NCBI RefSeq assembly: GCF_032854445.1
Contig: NC_088306.1
Location: forward strand, 4,152,373 to 4,212,372
DNA length: 60,000 nt
Origin: Liolophura sinensis
Taxonomy: Eukaryota > Mollusca > Polyplacophora > Chitonida > Chitonidae
Reading direction: 5' to 3'
Shown: piece by piece, positions 43,001 to 54,089 of the stretch
Numbering within the stretch: the stretch's first letter is position 1
Layout: the number at the start of each line of letters is the position of its first letter
Notes under the pieces: generated by a model
Database searches by the model: none
What the model saw: only the letters and a program-made list of their open reading frames with translations
Told to the model about the DNA's origin: nothing
Program-made: the position numbers and the translations under genes

Positions 43001-44815
43001 TGTATTAATTCGGTGCCAGTGTAGGTGCCAATGGGCTACACCAAGTAGTGTATTAGTTCGGTGCCAGTGTAGGTACCCATGGGCTACACCAAGTAATGTA
43101 TTAGTTTGGTGCCAGTAAAGGTACCCATGGGCTACACCAAGTAATGTATTAGTTCGGTGCCAGTAAAGGTAACCATGAGCTTCACCAAGTAGTGTATTAG
43201 TTCGGTGCCAGTGTATTTACCCATGGGGTACATCAAGTAGTGTATTATTTCGGTGCCAGTGTAGGTACCCATGGCCTACACCAAGTGGTGTATTAGTTCG
43301 GTGCCAGTGTAGGTGCCCATGAGCTACACTAAATAGTGTATTAGTTCGGTGCCAGTGTAGGTACCCATGGGCTACACCAAGAAGTGTATTAGTTCGGTGC
43401 CAGTGTAGGTAACCATGAGGTACACTAAATAGTGTATTATTTCGGTGCCAGTGTAGGTACCCATGGGCTACACTAAATAGTGTATTAGTTGGGTGCCAGT
43501 GTAGGTAACCATGGGCTACACCAAGTAGTGTATTATTTCGGTGCCAGTGTAGGTACCCATGGGCTACATCAAGTAGTGTATTAGTTCGGTGCCAGTGTAG
43601 GTAACCATGGGCTTCACCAAGTAGTGTATTAGTTCGGTGCCAGTGTAGGTACCCATATGCTACACCAAGTAGTGTATTAGTTCGGTGCCAGTGTAGATAA
43701 CCATGAGCTACACTAAATAGTATATCAATTCGGTGCCAGTGTAAGTAACCATGAGCTACACCAAGTAGTGTATTAGTTCGGTGCCAGTGTAGGTAACCAT
43801 GAGCTACACTAAATAGTGTATTAATTCGGTGCCAGTGTAGGTACCCATGAGCTACACTAAATAGTGTATTAGTTCGGTGCCAGTGTAGGTAACCATAAGC
43901 TACACCAAGTAGTGTATTAGTTCGGTGCCAGTGTAGGTACCCATGGGCTACACCAAGTAGTGTATTAGTTCGGTGCCAGTGTAGGTACCCATATGCTACA
44001 CCAAGTAGTGTATTAGTTCGGTGTCAGTGCAGGTAACCATGCGCTACACTAAATAGTGTATTAATTCGGTGCCAGTGTAGGTAACCATGAGTTACACTAA
44101 ATAGTGTATTATTTGGGTGCCAGTGTAGGTAACCATGCGCTACACCAAGTAGTGTATTAGTTCGGTGCCAGTGTAGGTACCCATGGGCTACACCAAGTAG
44201 TGTATTAGTTCGGTGCCAGTGTAGGTACCCATGAGCTACACTATATAGTGTATTAGTTCGGTGCCAGTGTAGGTACCCATGGGCTACACCAAGTAGTGTA
44301 TTAGTTCGGTGCCAGTGTAGGTAACCATGAGCTACACTAAATAGTGTATTAGTTCGGTGCCAGTGTAGGTAACCATAAGCTACACTAAATAGTGTATTAG
44401 TTCGGTGCCAGTGTAGGTACACATGGGCTACACCAAGTAGTGTATTAGTTCGGTGCTAGTGTAGGTAACCATGAGCTACACTAAATAGTTTATTAGTTCG
44501 GTGCCAGTGTAGGTACCCATGAGCTACGCTAAATAGTGTATTAGTTCGGTGCCAGTGTAGGTACCTATGGGCTACACTAAGTAGTGTATTAGTTCGGTGC
44601 CAGTGTAGGTAACCATGCGCTACACCAAGTAGTGTATTAGTTTGGTGCCAGTGTAGGTAACAATGGGCTACACCAAGTAGTGTATTAGTTCGGTGCCAGT
44701 GTAGGTAACCATGCGCTACACCAAGTAGTGTATTAGTTCGGTGCCAGTGTAGATAACCATGGGCTACACTAAATAGTGTATTAGTTCGGTGCCAGTGTAG
44801 CTACCCATGGTTGGC
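40049..44815. repeat. Large minisatellite, 48-bp unit, about 99 copies
   Basis: GGTGCCAGTGTAGGTACCCA, TGGGCTACACCAAGTAGTGT, ATTAGTTC repeats every 48 bases for 4.8 kb. Two interspersed variants exist: ...CTACACCAAGTAGTGT and ...CTACACTAAATAGTGT. Each unit holds a small inverted repeat, TACAC...GTGTA. Minus-strand frames of 132-305 codons (YLHWHRTNTLLGVAHG repeats) arise because 48 is divisible by 3 and are not genes. Confidence 0.97.
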
Positions 44816-44959
44816 TACCTGGTAAAGGAAAGTTGTTTACTCTCCATACTCCGGCTTAATGATTTATTTTAATTTTAAAGTGACGTGGTAAGAACAGATC
44901 AACATACATACGACAAATGAGTCAGCTTTTAAGAACTTTCTTCATAAGAATTCCTCCCG
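44816..44959. other. Array right flank, unique
   Basis: Short unique sequence between the array and the right direct repeat. Confidence 0.5.
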
Positions 44960-45340
44960 GGCATTATTAGCCAGTCAGGCGTCTGAATCCAGTCTCGAAA
45001 TGAAGTTTGTTTTACAGATTCTCCTGGTAAGTCATAAAGTTAACCCTACAATGTAGATTTTAAATTTAACTCTAAAATGCAAAAGTTCACTGCCATTTTA
45101 CTTCTTGTACGTTCTGAAATGGAGATTGGATGACCGATTCTGTCGATAAACCCGGACTTAAGTGAGATTTACTGCACATAATTCTGTTAATAAGTGTAAT
45201 AAAATGAAATTGTCAGGCAAATTGATTGACTGATAGACTGATTGTTGCTGAACGTTATTTTTAAGAATTTTTTCACGTATGGTTATGTCGGCTATATGGA
45301 TGGAACGAAAAGGAGTTCCAGAGGTAAGATGCGTGAATGA
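44960..45340 (+). repeat. Right copy of the long direct repeat
   Basis: It matches 38965-39430 in order but holds one unit of the about 44-bp sub-repeat instead of four. Confidence 0.85.
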
Positions 45341-45439
45341 TCCATCTTTTTCCAATTACTATTGGTAAGTTATAAAGTATAAGATTGTGCAACAGATTTT
45401 GTTTGTAGATGATTAAGTCAATTTTTTGATACATATATG

Positions 45440-45632
45440 TTGGAAAGGGCTAAGGTGATATTAGACTACATATTTTATAGGTAGGTGTTAAGGTGACGTT
45501 AGACTGTATATTCTGTTGGTAGGTGCTAAGGTGATATTAGACCGCATATTCTGTTGGTATGTGCTTAGGTGATATTGGACTGCATATTCTGTTGGTAGGT
45601 GCTAAGGTGAAACTAGACTGCATATTGATTTA
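45440..45632. repeat. Tandem repeat, about 38-41-bp unit, 5 copies
   Basis: ATTCTGTTGGTAGGTGCTAA then GGTGATATTAGACTGCAT repeats with small changes. Confidence 0.85.
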
Positions 45633-45904
45633 TGTTAATATTACTAAATTGAATGTTGTTCACCGTGTTTTGCTTTTAACATTTGATTCACATTTTTTAC
45701 ATTTGATTTATTTTGGAGATGGGGCCACTTTCTGTCTTCCCACAGAAAAGCCATTTTAAGATTGCTTTTCCTGAGGCAACAAGCTCTAATATCTAACGAG
45801 TTTGTGATGCAGTTTATTGTATATTTATGAGGATGCTTTCTCTTTTATGATCTGCCATCTGCTTTACTTTGCCATTTTTAACACACTATACTTTCTGTTG
45901 TTTA

Positions 45905-46115
45905 TTTATTTGGCTTTTGTTTGACTCCTTATTCAGCATTTTTTGGTTCTCGTTTGACACCATACTTACCATTATACCTTTGGCTCTTGTTTAACACCAT
46001 ACTCAGGATTATACCTTCAGTTGTTTATTTTTTTGTTGTTGTTGTTGTTTAACATCGTACTCAGCATTATTTAGTTCTTGTTTAACATCATTCTCAGCTC
46101 TATACTTTTCCTACT
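45905..46115. repeat. Degenerate tandem repeat, about 45-bp unit
   Basis: CTTGTTTAACACCATACTCA followed by a TATACCTT-like stretch recurs about five times with substantial divergence. Confidence 0.6.
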
Positions 46116-46152
46116 ATTTATACCCATTTTTCAAGTATATTTCCTATTTCAG

Positions 46153-46188
46153 GTGTGTATTCACCTGATAAAGCCAGACGTTATATGG
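46153..46188 (+). CDS. Candidate 36-base exon of a second gene
   Basis: TATTTCCTATTTCAG precedes it and a strong donor, GTAAGT, follows. In the phase-1 reading it encodes VYSPDKARRYM and leaves one base, matching the phase of the two exons downstream. A phase-0 reading (VCIHLIKPDVIW) is also open. The phase-1 frame is preferred because it connects to the terminal exon. The upstream exon was not found. Confidence 0.55.
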
Positions 46189-46373
46189 GTAAGTACACCT
46201 CTAGCACAGTTTCTTTTCTTACATTTTCCTAATAATATATTAATACGACTAAGGTCTTACTGCTGATGACGCAGTTTGATCATCCCACACCCAATGTCGC
46301 AAACCTTCGCCATACATAGCTAACTGTACATATCCCGCATTATAAATAAACAATACCCCGCATTTATTCGCAT

Positions 46374-47540
46374 CTAACGTTGTTGGATAATTTTTCTAAG
46401 ATCTTGGCCCGGATCGCCACTGAAATTTAATGGATTAGTGCTTGTGCTAAGGCCGAGCTCTCCACAAAATTTTGTCAGAATGTGCATTAGCGGTATTTTT
46501 CTTTTTAATTTACTGCAGACATTTGACATTGCGTTTGGGAGGTTGAAAGGATTTTTAACCTTGACGAAAATGGATTCCTTTATGTCTTTCTCAAACCAAT
46601 GGGGCTCCTTGGATAAAATATTGACGTCATCCCCATTAAAACTGTGACCTGAATTACATATATGTTGGAACACAGCAGAATCATAGCCTCTAGATGCCGG
46701 TTTTTGATGTTGTTCAACACGGTTACTTAGTGGCTGCTGTGACTCACCAATATATGAATCCCTGCACGTCTTTTCAACACATTTTATTTCATACACCACA
46801 CCACTTTGATGGGCTTGTCCTTAGGTCGGACATGAGATGTTCTCAGTTTCTGCTATGGTTTTAAAGCTGTCTTTATAGGGTAGAGTTACAGTACTAGTAA
46901 AACTTGTAGTTCGTATGTCAGTGGTCGTGTTGGGGAGATCAGTTTTCAGGGCATTGTGAATGAGCCAGTTTTGATATCAACGGACTTTCAGTGTTTTTTG
47001 TATGTGGATGTTTTCAAGCTGTAAAGCAGCGCTATTGCTTGTTATTGTATTAGCCCTTTCAAAGAGTGTTTTAACTACATCTAGTTTTTGATTAAGTGGG
47101 GGGTGTGACTGAAAGTCCAAGTAAAGGTCTGTATGCGTAGGCTTTCGGTATACAGTGACCTCAAGTGTCCGCTCCTCATTCACCGAAACTAAGGTGTCCA
47201 AAAAGGAAATTTGACGATTTGTCATTATTTCCAAAGTAAACTGTATATAAATGAGTGAAAAAATCTGGTAAAGCTTTAGCTTTGATCTTAACCCATGTGT
47301 CATTGACGTATCGAAAACAATGTGACAGTGATGTTCTAATGAATGTAGATAGTGCTTTTTACTCAAGAGATTCCATGAATATGTTGGCTACAATTGGCGA
47401 CACAGGTGATCCCATGGCACATCCATGCGTTTGCTTGTGTAGTTTATCATTGTAGGAGAAATAATTCATGATAAAACATAATTCAAGCAATTGGCATCTT
47501 ATCAGCGATAGTAAACTATTCTGGATGTCTGAGAGAGATC
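46374..47540 (-). mobile_element. Penelope-like element, 5'-truncated, in an intron antisense to the gene
   Basis: On the minus strand, RT motifs appear first: a HGCAMGSPVSPIVANIFMES-type motif B (about 47440-47370) and RYVNDTWVKIK as motif C (47311-47280). Then come NRQISFLDTLVSVNEE and YRKPTHTDLYLDFQ (about 47230-47120), a linker, and a GIY-YIG endonuclease with VYEIKC...YIGES (46799-46720) plus conserved downstream residues to about 46374. The RT-then-GIY-YIG order defines Penelope-like elements. Stops and at least two frameshifts are present. The catalytic pair normally read as YVDD is YVND here. Confidence 0.9.
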
Positions 47541-47585
47541 AATCTGTTTAAAAAAAATTGAGTTTATGTTGGATTACATAGGCAG

Positions 47586-47651
47586 AAGAAGAAAGGGGAA
47601 GAAATGACGTCGGCCAGAGCATTGAAACAAGTCAACATTTTCCTGACCCAG
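47586..47651 (+). CDS. Candidate 66-base exon of the second gene
   Basis: The acceptor is CATAGGCAG with a modest pyrimidine tract; the donor GTAAAA follows CCCAG. Phase 1 in and out gives EEERGRNDVGQSIETSQHFP and DP. The carried G then joins CT at 51142 to make alanine. The composition (acidic, polar) resembles the terminal exon. An alternative cut four bases earlier and a phase-0 frame (KKKGEEMTSARALKQ) are also open. Confidence 0.5.
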
Positions 47652-49289
47652 GTAAAACTATCATTTCTGGAGTTCAATTTATGTAAGACAAAAATACTTT
47701 TTAAAGGGAAATTTGCATGTTAAGTGATAGACTGGTCTTCACGTGTCAGCCCTATGATCTATGATCTACTGACAAGCGAGATTTCACATTACATAAATTA
47801 TATCCCTTGATATTCCACAGATAAAGCTAACAACACTTTTAGGATATCATGAAAGGTGAGTTTCTAGGAGACATTGGAGACGTTAATATATGATGTACTT
47901 GTAGCTGTGACATTTAACAATTCTCTTGATGAAAAAAACTTTATGACCTGAGAAGTCTGCGTGTTGTATGTCACTGAATTCTTTAGCGTTTTGAATGACT
48001 TACTCTGTAACAAGTTACACTGTAATTTTAGTGAAAAGTGCTGCTTATTTTGTGACCAGTTCTTGTCAATGCAGATTTACAAGATGTGCAGTTAAATATA
48101 TACACCCAAAATAGAAGTATATTTCCACATATACCATTGAAAATAATCAGTTAACTCCACTGCAAATTAACAAAATCTACATATCTACCAAGAAAACCAA
48201 TGTACATTTACGGCAAAGTGCACCGTAAATGGTCAAACCGCTACAGTCTTACATACATTGCTATAAACACACGTCAACTAGAGTAAAATTACACCAAATA
48301 GTTGCAGAATTACTCTGGAAAATGGTGTAAATATTTACAACATGATTTACTGTAACAATATGTAGTGTTTCAGACTGTAAATTTACATTCAATTCTTGTA
48401 GTGTACACATCTATAGATTTTGAACATGGAATGACCCTTGAAACTTTATGTAAAATCAGTTCTGATATAAAATATAATGTAATTTTCCAGTTACACAAAT
48501 TTCAAGAAACGCGGGTTTCAAAGTCAGTAAAGAACGGGTTTTTTGGACACATAGTGGATCGAACACAAACACGCTTTTGACTGAGTCAAAGTATTAGTGA
48601 TCACTATTTTTTGAGTCATTTGTGAAATCACCCATGAAAATACGATGTCCCAAAATATGTTGCTTGAATCGCACAACTAGAACTTTTGAATCAGTCCGAT
48701 ACAATCATTCTTCCAAAGGGCAGGCACTTCAAATCAAAACTAACAACTCAGTTAAGTGCCAACCAGAGTCGGTCTCTGTGAGGCGGGTCATTTTTTTTCT
48801 ACTGACATTCACAATAAATAATTTTTTGGAAGATCCTGTCAGTGCAATATTCTCTCGCTTTAAGGTAATACTTCTCTGAGTTGATACTTGCGTTGTTCAA
48901 ATGAATATTTATAGTTCTAAAGTGAACGATTTGAGGAAGTCAATGACATTCAGAGCGCGAGGAGAAACTGTCCCCAAAACTATTTTCACTCATTATTTAT
49001 TTTTTCTTTTTAGAATTTTTGCTTTACAAAAGTCAGCTGGGATGAAATAAAGTGGCTTTTTTCGAACCACATCTCAGTCAATATTACTTTACATCACTTC
49101 CTTAATAAGAATTCCCCCTATATGTATACGAAACATTTTGAAAACGGTTATTTTCTGTGAAATTCTACATAATGAACTACTTTAGAATCATAAGTAGACC
49201 ATAATTTAGTAAGTTTTAATAGATTTTAGGCGCTCCAAACAATACGAAAAACTTTTGGAAGATCCGGACTTTAAAAAGCGCAGGTTATG
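47652..49289 (+). other. Intron or intergenic, AT-rich; possible alternative exon inside
   Basis: A splice-like pair encloses 47821-47855 (TTGATATTCCACAG before, GTGAGT after). It is open only in phase 0 in, phase 2 out, which does not connect to the 51142 exon. Otherwise no feature is seen. The 48000-48410 part is rich in TTTAC/GTAAA words but no clean element could be drawn. Confidence 0.4.
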
Positions 49290-49485
49290 AAAGAAATGGC
49301 TCAGTTGTTTAGCGCGCTAGCGCAGAGTAATGAACTGGGAACTTCTCACCAAGGCGGTTGCTGTGAGTTCGTGTCCAGCTCATGCTGCCCGGTTTCCTCC
49401 CACCATAATGCTGGCCGCCGTCGTATAAGTGAAATATTCTTGAGTACGGCGTAAACCACCAATCAAATAAATAAATAAATAGTAA
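49290..49485 (+). mobile_element. SINE with internal deletion
   Basis: The head (TTAGCGCGCTAGCGCAG, GTGAGTTCGTGTCCAGCTCA) joins directly to CCCGGTTTCCTCCCACCATA and the AATA tail. About 70 bases of the central domain are missing. Confidence 0.9.
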
Positions 49486-50220
49486 ATATGACCCGTCTTT
49501 GGCGATACCCTGGGATGGGATGTTTTTCGGGATTCCTGAGGTAGCATATGTATTTAGAAACCCAGTTCTGGTTCTGGTAAAATCCATCGTCATCAAATCA
49601 TGTTTTTCTGATCTCTGCATCTTGGGAATCGCCAGTGGAGTCAAATGACAGTGAAATCAGAACAAATGGCGATTTGGCACGAATTGTTTTGGGCAGCTGG
49701 ATACGTTGTTTCTAGCTGATGCCATCGCTTCCTTTTTAGCCGAGAGACTCGTGCTATTTCTTGTTGATGGCTTGGGCATGTTAAGGATCTCCATGGTTGT
49801 TGATAAACGTGAAAATTTTAAAATTTGTTCATTTGTTCAAACATACGATATGATTACTGTGATAACCAATGTTCTGATGAACTACTTATAAACTACCTAC
49901 AGCCTTGGCTGGCACAGTGCCAAGTGTCCACTGTTGGCAGAGTTAGAGGGCAATCTCTTGTGCGATGGGGTATTTGTTCTTGAATCGATTCATGTGGGTA
50001 TTATACCGATCAAACGACATATAAAAATAAACAAAATGTTTTTTTTTTTTATTCAAGCAAGTAATCGGTTTAAAGGAGAAAATTAAACAGGTGTACGTGT
50101 CGAAGTACTTTGACCTACTGACACGCATGGATGTCTCATACTATTTCGGGTGACCTGGTGTACATTTGTACAGTGTAAAGTCCTGTAACAGAACAGGGAA
50201 AATACAACAACAACCTACAC
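49486..50220. other. Unannotated stretch
   Basis: Nothing supported. Confidence 0.4.
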
Positions 50221-50349
50221 ACGATGACAGTGAACTCTGATTGGTTGTCCGTCCAGTAACATTCGCCAGGACGTTTTCGGCTTTCTAGTGTTTACACAAG
50301 CTCACGTGCGTGACCCAATAAACCAATCGGAGTTCACTTTGTTCATCGT
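50221..50349. mobile_element. Short inverted-repeat element, about 130 bp
   Basis: ACGATGACAGTGAACTCTGA, TTGGTT at 50221-50246 is mirrored by AACCAATCGGAGTTCACTTT, GTTCATCGT at 50321-50349 with one indel. It is MITE-like in size; target duplication unclear. Confidence 0.6.
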
Positions 50350-50394
50350 TTCGAGATATTGAGTGCCGTTGGTGTATTTGGGAATTACCGCATT

Positions 50395-50620
50395 CTTGGA
50401 TTAAAGAATATTTTACTTATACGACGACGGCCAGCATTATGGTGGATGGAAACCGGGCAGAGCCCGGGGGAAACCCACGACCATCTGCAGGTTGCTGGCA
50501 GACCTTCCCATACGACAGGAAACCAGAATGACCAGGACTTGAACTCACAGCGACCGCATTGGTGAGAGTGATTGCTCCCCCCTGGCACCCTAAACCCCTC
50601 GGCCACGGAGGTCCCCCTGT
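50395..50620 (-). mobile_element. SINE, nearly full length
   Basis: TACGACGACGGCCAGCATTA, GGGCAGAGCCCGGGGGAAAC, CATCTGCAGGTTGCTGGCAG and GGACTTGAACTCACAGCGAC follow the family order. The head end carries a variant (CCCCTCGGCCACGGAGGTCC). Confidence 0.9.
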
Positions 50621-51141
50621 ATTCTTTGACCTTCTTTGCACGTATACCACACAAAATATCTTACAAATCAAGTAATCGACTAGAAATAATCTGCCAAGAA
50701 TAGAATTCATTTGCAAAGGTTTTAAATAGTATATAGAAATATAAATAAGAAAAAAGTTGATTCTTCTGATGTGGAGAATAAGTGTAAGAGAAACAAAGGG
50801 AAACCTCAAATTTCTACATTGTTGTATCCTAAATACAGTTTCGAACTTTCGTTCTCATCAGGGATACTGTAAATATATTCACGTCAGAGATTTTAAATGT
50901 GTGAGCTCTGCCGCATGAATGTGAGAGAAAAGTGTCAACTAACGATATCTTCTTGGCGATTATTTTGTATATGTTAAACATTTATTTGGGATTTTGTTTG
51001 GCTGGTTTATTTATTAATGGTTTACTTTGGTTTTTTAAAATTTAAATTGTCTTTAAGCGGCAAAGTGTGAAGTTACTTTTTTAAATTTTAAATTATCTTT
51101 AAACGGTAAAATGTGTAAAGATGACGCTTTATTCCTCACAG
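50621..51141 (+). other. Unannotated, ends in a splice acceptor
   Basis: AT-rich. It ends with GCTTTATTCCTCACAG before the exon at 51142. Confidence 0.5.
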
Positions 51142-51500
51142 CTGACACTGACGTTTCGCAGCTTCCCGACACAGACATCTCGATGACCTTTGACCCGCAA
51201 CCAGAACCGGATGCGCCAAGTACGGCAAAGGTTACATCACGACCAACAGGACCGGAAGCTGACAACAGTGAGAGACAGAGCGGACGTCCTAAACTGGGAA
51301 TTCAGCCTAGGGTTGAAGTGGGATTTGCGGAAGGGGTTTCCATTATCGGGCCTGACGTAAAATCGTTCAAGGATGGGGGCATCGTCCAGTCAACAGATCA
51401 AAAAATCGCAGGCCCAATCGGTCCGAGAGTGAGGCGTTTTTCAGGAGCTTTACCGCCTAGTTTGTCTCACAATGTTTTGCCGCCTGATTTGGCTCAATGA
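51142..51500 (+). CDS. Terminal exon of a second gene, acidic/proline-rich tail
   Basis: From the acceptor at 51141 the frame is open for 118 codons to TGA at 51498-51500. It reads DTDVSQLPDTDISMTFDPQP, EPDAPSTAKVTSRPTG, then KLGIQPRVEVGFAEGVSIIG, PIGPRVRRFSGALPPS and PPDLAQ at the end. GC content and codon use stand out from the AT-rich flanks, and the frame is not periodic, so this is probably coding. No family is recognised; it could be a cytoplasmic tail or a linker region. Exon phases link it to 47586-47651. If the upstream exons are wrong, a start at the ATG at 51111 is possible but would read through a good splice acceptor. Confidence 0.65.
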
Positions 51501-51544
51501 TTTTCCGTCTGGTGGGCGTGTGTGGGCTAATTAGCCCAAGAATT

Positions 51545-53600
51545 AATTTTCGTTACATCTCGCAATCTGAACCTTGAATATGGCTATCCCTCCTCCAGTC
51601 TGAACTGTAAATGTTACTTTGACTCCTGCAATCTGAGCTGTGAATGTTTCTCTCCACCCTTCAATCTGAACTATGAATGTTACTTTCATTACTGCAATCT
51701 GAACTGAAAATGTTGCTTTCCGTCCTTTATTCAACCATAAAGGTCTTTCCCTCCCTTAATCTGAGCCGTGAATGTTACTTTCCATCCTCCAATCTGCGCT
51801 GTGAATGTTTCTTGCCATCCTCCAATGTGAACTGTGAATGTTGCTTTCCCTCTTTCAAAGTGAACTGTGAATTTTTCTTTCCATCCTACCATCTGAACTA
51901 TGCATGTTACTTTCCTTCCTTTATTCTGAACCGAGAAAGTTACCTTCTCTCCTTCAGTCTGAACTGTGAATGTTTCTTTCCCTCCTTCAACCTGACCTGT
52001 GTATGTTACTTTCCCTCCTTTAGTCTGAACCGTGAATGTCACTTCTCACCTTACACTCTGGGGTGTGTATGTTACTTCCCAACCTACACTCTGGACTGTG
52101 TGTCATTTCCCAACCTACACTCTGGACTGTGTGTATGTCATTTCCCAACCTACACTCTGGACTGTGTATGTCGTTTCCCAACCTACACTCTGGACTGTGT
52201 GTGTGTCATTTCCCAGACTACACTCTGGACTGTGTGTATATCATTTCCCACCCTACACTCTGTAGTGTGTGTGTGTCATTTCCCAACCTACACTCTGGAC
52301 TGTGTGTATGTCATTTCCCACCCTACACTCTGGACTGTGTGTGTCATTTCCCATCCTACACTCTGGACTGTGTGTATGTCATTTCTTGCCCTACACTCTG
52401 GACTGTGTGTATGTCATTTCCCACCCTACACTCTGTACTGTGTGTGTGTCATTTCCCACCCTACACTCTGGACTGTGTATGTCATTTCCCACCCTACACT
52501 CTGGACTGTGTGTATGTCATTTCCCAACCTACACTCTGGACTGTGTGTATGTCATTTCCCGCCCTACACTCTGGACTGTGTGTGTCATTTCCCATCCTAC
52601 ACTCTGGACTGTGTGTATGTCATTTCTTGCCCTACACTCTGGACTGTGTGTATGTCATTTCCCACCCTACACTCTGTACTGTGTGTGTGTCATTTCCCAA
52701 CCTACACTCTGGACTGTGTATGTCATTTCCCACCCTACACTCTGGACTGTGTGTATGTCATTTCCCAACCTACACTCTGGACTGTGTGTATGTCATTTCC
52801 CGCCCTACACTCTGGACTGTGTGTATGTCATTTCCCAACCTACACTCTGGACTGTGTGTATGTCATTTCCCACCCTACACTCTGGACTGTGTGTGTGTCA
52901 TTTCCCACCCTACACTCTGGACTGTGTGTGTCATTTCCCGCCCTACACTCTGGACTGTGTGTATGTCATTTCCCAACCTACACTCTGGACTGTGTGTATG
53001 TCATTTCCCACCCTACACTCTGGACTGTGTGTGTGTCATTTCCCACCCTACACTCTGGACTGTGTGTGTCATTTCCCAACCTACACTCTGTACTGTGTGT
53101 ATGTCATTTCCCACCCTACACTCTGGACTGTGTGTATGTCATTTCTTGCCCTACACTCTGGACTGTGTGTATGTCATTTCCCAACCTACACTCTGGACTG
53201 TGTATGTCATTTCCCACCCTACACTCTAAACTGTGAATGTTGTTTCCCAGCCAACACTGGACTATGAATATCATGTCCTGTCTGTGTTACTTTCCCTCCT
53301 CCAGTCTGACCTGTGCATGTTACTTTCCAACCCCCTATCTGAAATGTGGACGTTTCCTTTCCTCCTCCAATCTGAACTGTGAATGTTACTTTTCCGCCTC
53401 CAGTCTACAACATGAATGTTACGTTCCTTACATCAATCTGAACTGTAAATGTTACTTCCCATCCTGCCCTCTGGGCTGTACATGTCATTTTCCCATCCTA
53501 TACTCTGCACTGCGAATGTTATTCTCCGCCATACAGTCTGACATCTAGATGATATTTTCCCTCCTTCCATCTGAATTGTTAATGTTACTTTCCCTTCTCC
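51545..53600. repeat. Minisatellite, 31-35-bp unit, homogenised core with decayed edges
   Basis: The core at about 52050-53230 repeats TACACTCTGGACTGTGTGTA, TGTCATTTCCCAACC at 33-35-base spacing, differing by GTGTA/GTG. The edges (51545-52050, 53230-53600) hold a diverged 30-31-bp form, CAATCTGAACTGTGAATGTT, ACTTTCCCTCC. Frames of up to 519 codons on plus are artefacts. Confidence 0.95.
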
Positions 53601-54089
53601 GGTCTGAATGGAAATCTTGCTTTTTCTGCAACCATGTTAGTAGGCGGACCGTGTGCAAATATATATATATATATCTTAGATAGAGATGACCTTCCCAGCA
53701 GCACTGGGTCATACTTGTGAGCTGATATTGGAACACCATGAAATAAATGTTTCTGGGGGTAAAATATCACAAATGTAAAAACCAAAGGCGATATCTATAA
53801 ACCGTGGTAAACAACACTTTTATTTCTGAAGGAAATTGCGATAGTTCATCGTTATATGAATCATAAAAACAAATCTAACAAGTAAACAAATTCAAATTCT
53901 TTTATTTGTAGAAATAAACAGCTTCGAATAATAAAATTCGGGGAGGTAAACGTATCGCCCAGTGTTGTTTACGTGACACAATCGATGTTGTTTAAAAGGT
54001 GATCTCTATTAATCATGTATGCCATATCTGCACACTGCCCTCAACTAACAGCACGCTGGAATACCTTCTTACCTACTCTTTGAATTCTA
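53601..54089. other. Unique spacer between two related arrays
   Basis: Contains a short (AT)n run near 53660 and otherwise unique sequence. It may be an insertion into one ancestral array. Confidence 0.5.

Noticed and set aside
45746-45800. Possible exon after TCTTCCCACAG
   Set aside because: Good acceptor but two frames stop at once and no usable donor follows.
49500-49600. Exon ending in GGTTCTG|GTAAAA
   Set aside because: Only 19 bases, and its phase does not fit either neighbour of the second gene.
51677-53236. 519-codon plus frame rich in Cys and Phe
   Set aside because: Periodic 31-35-bp array; several other frames are equally open.
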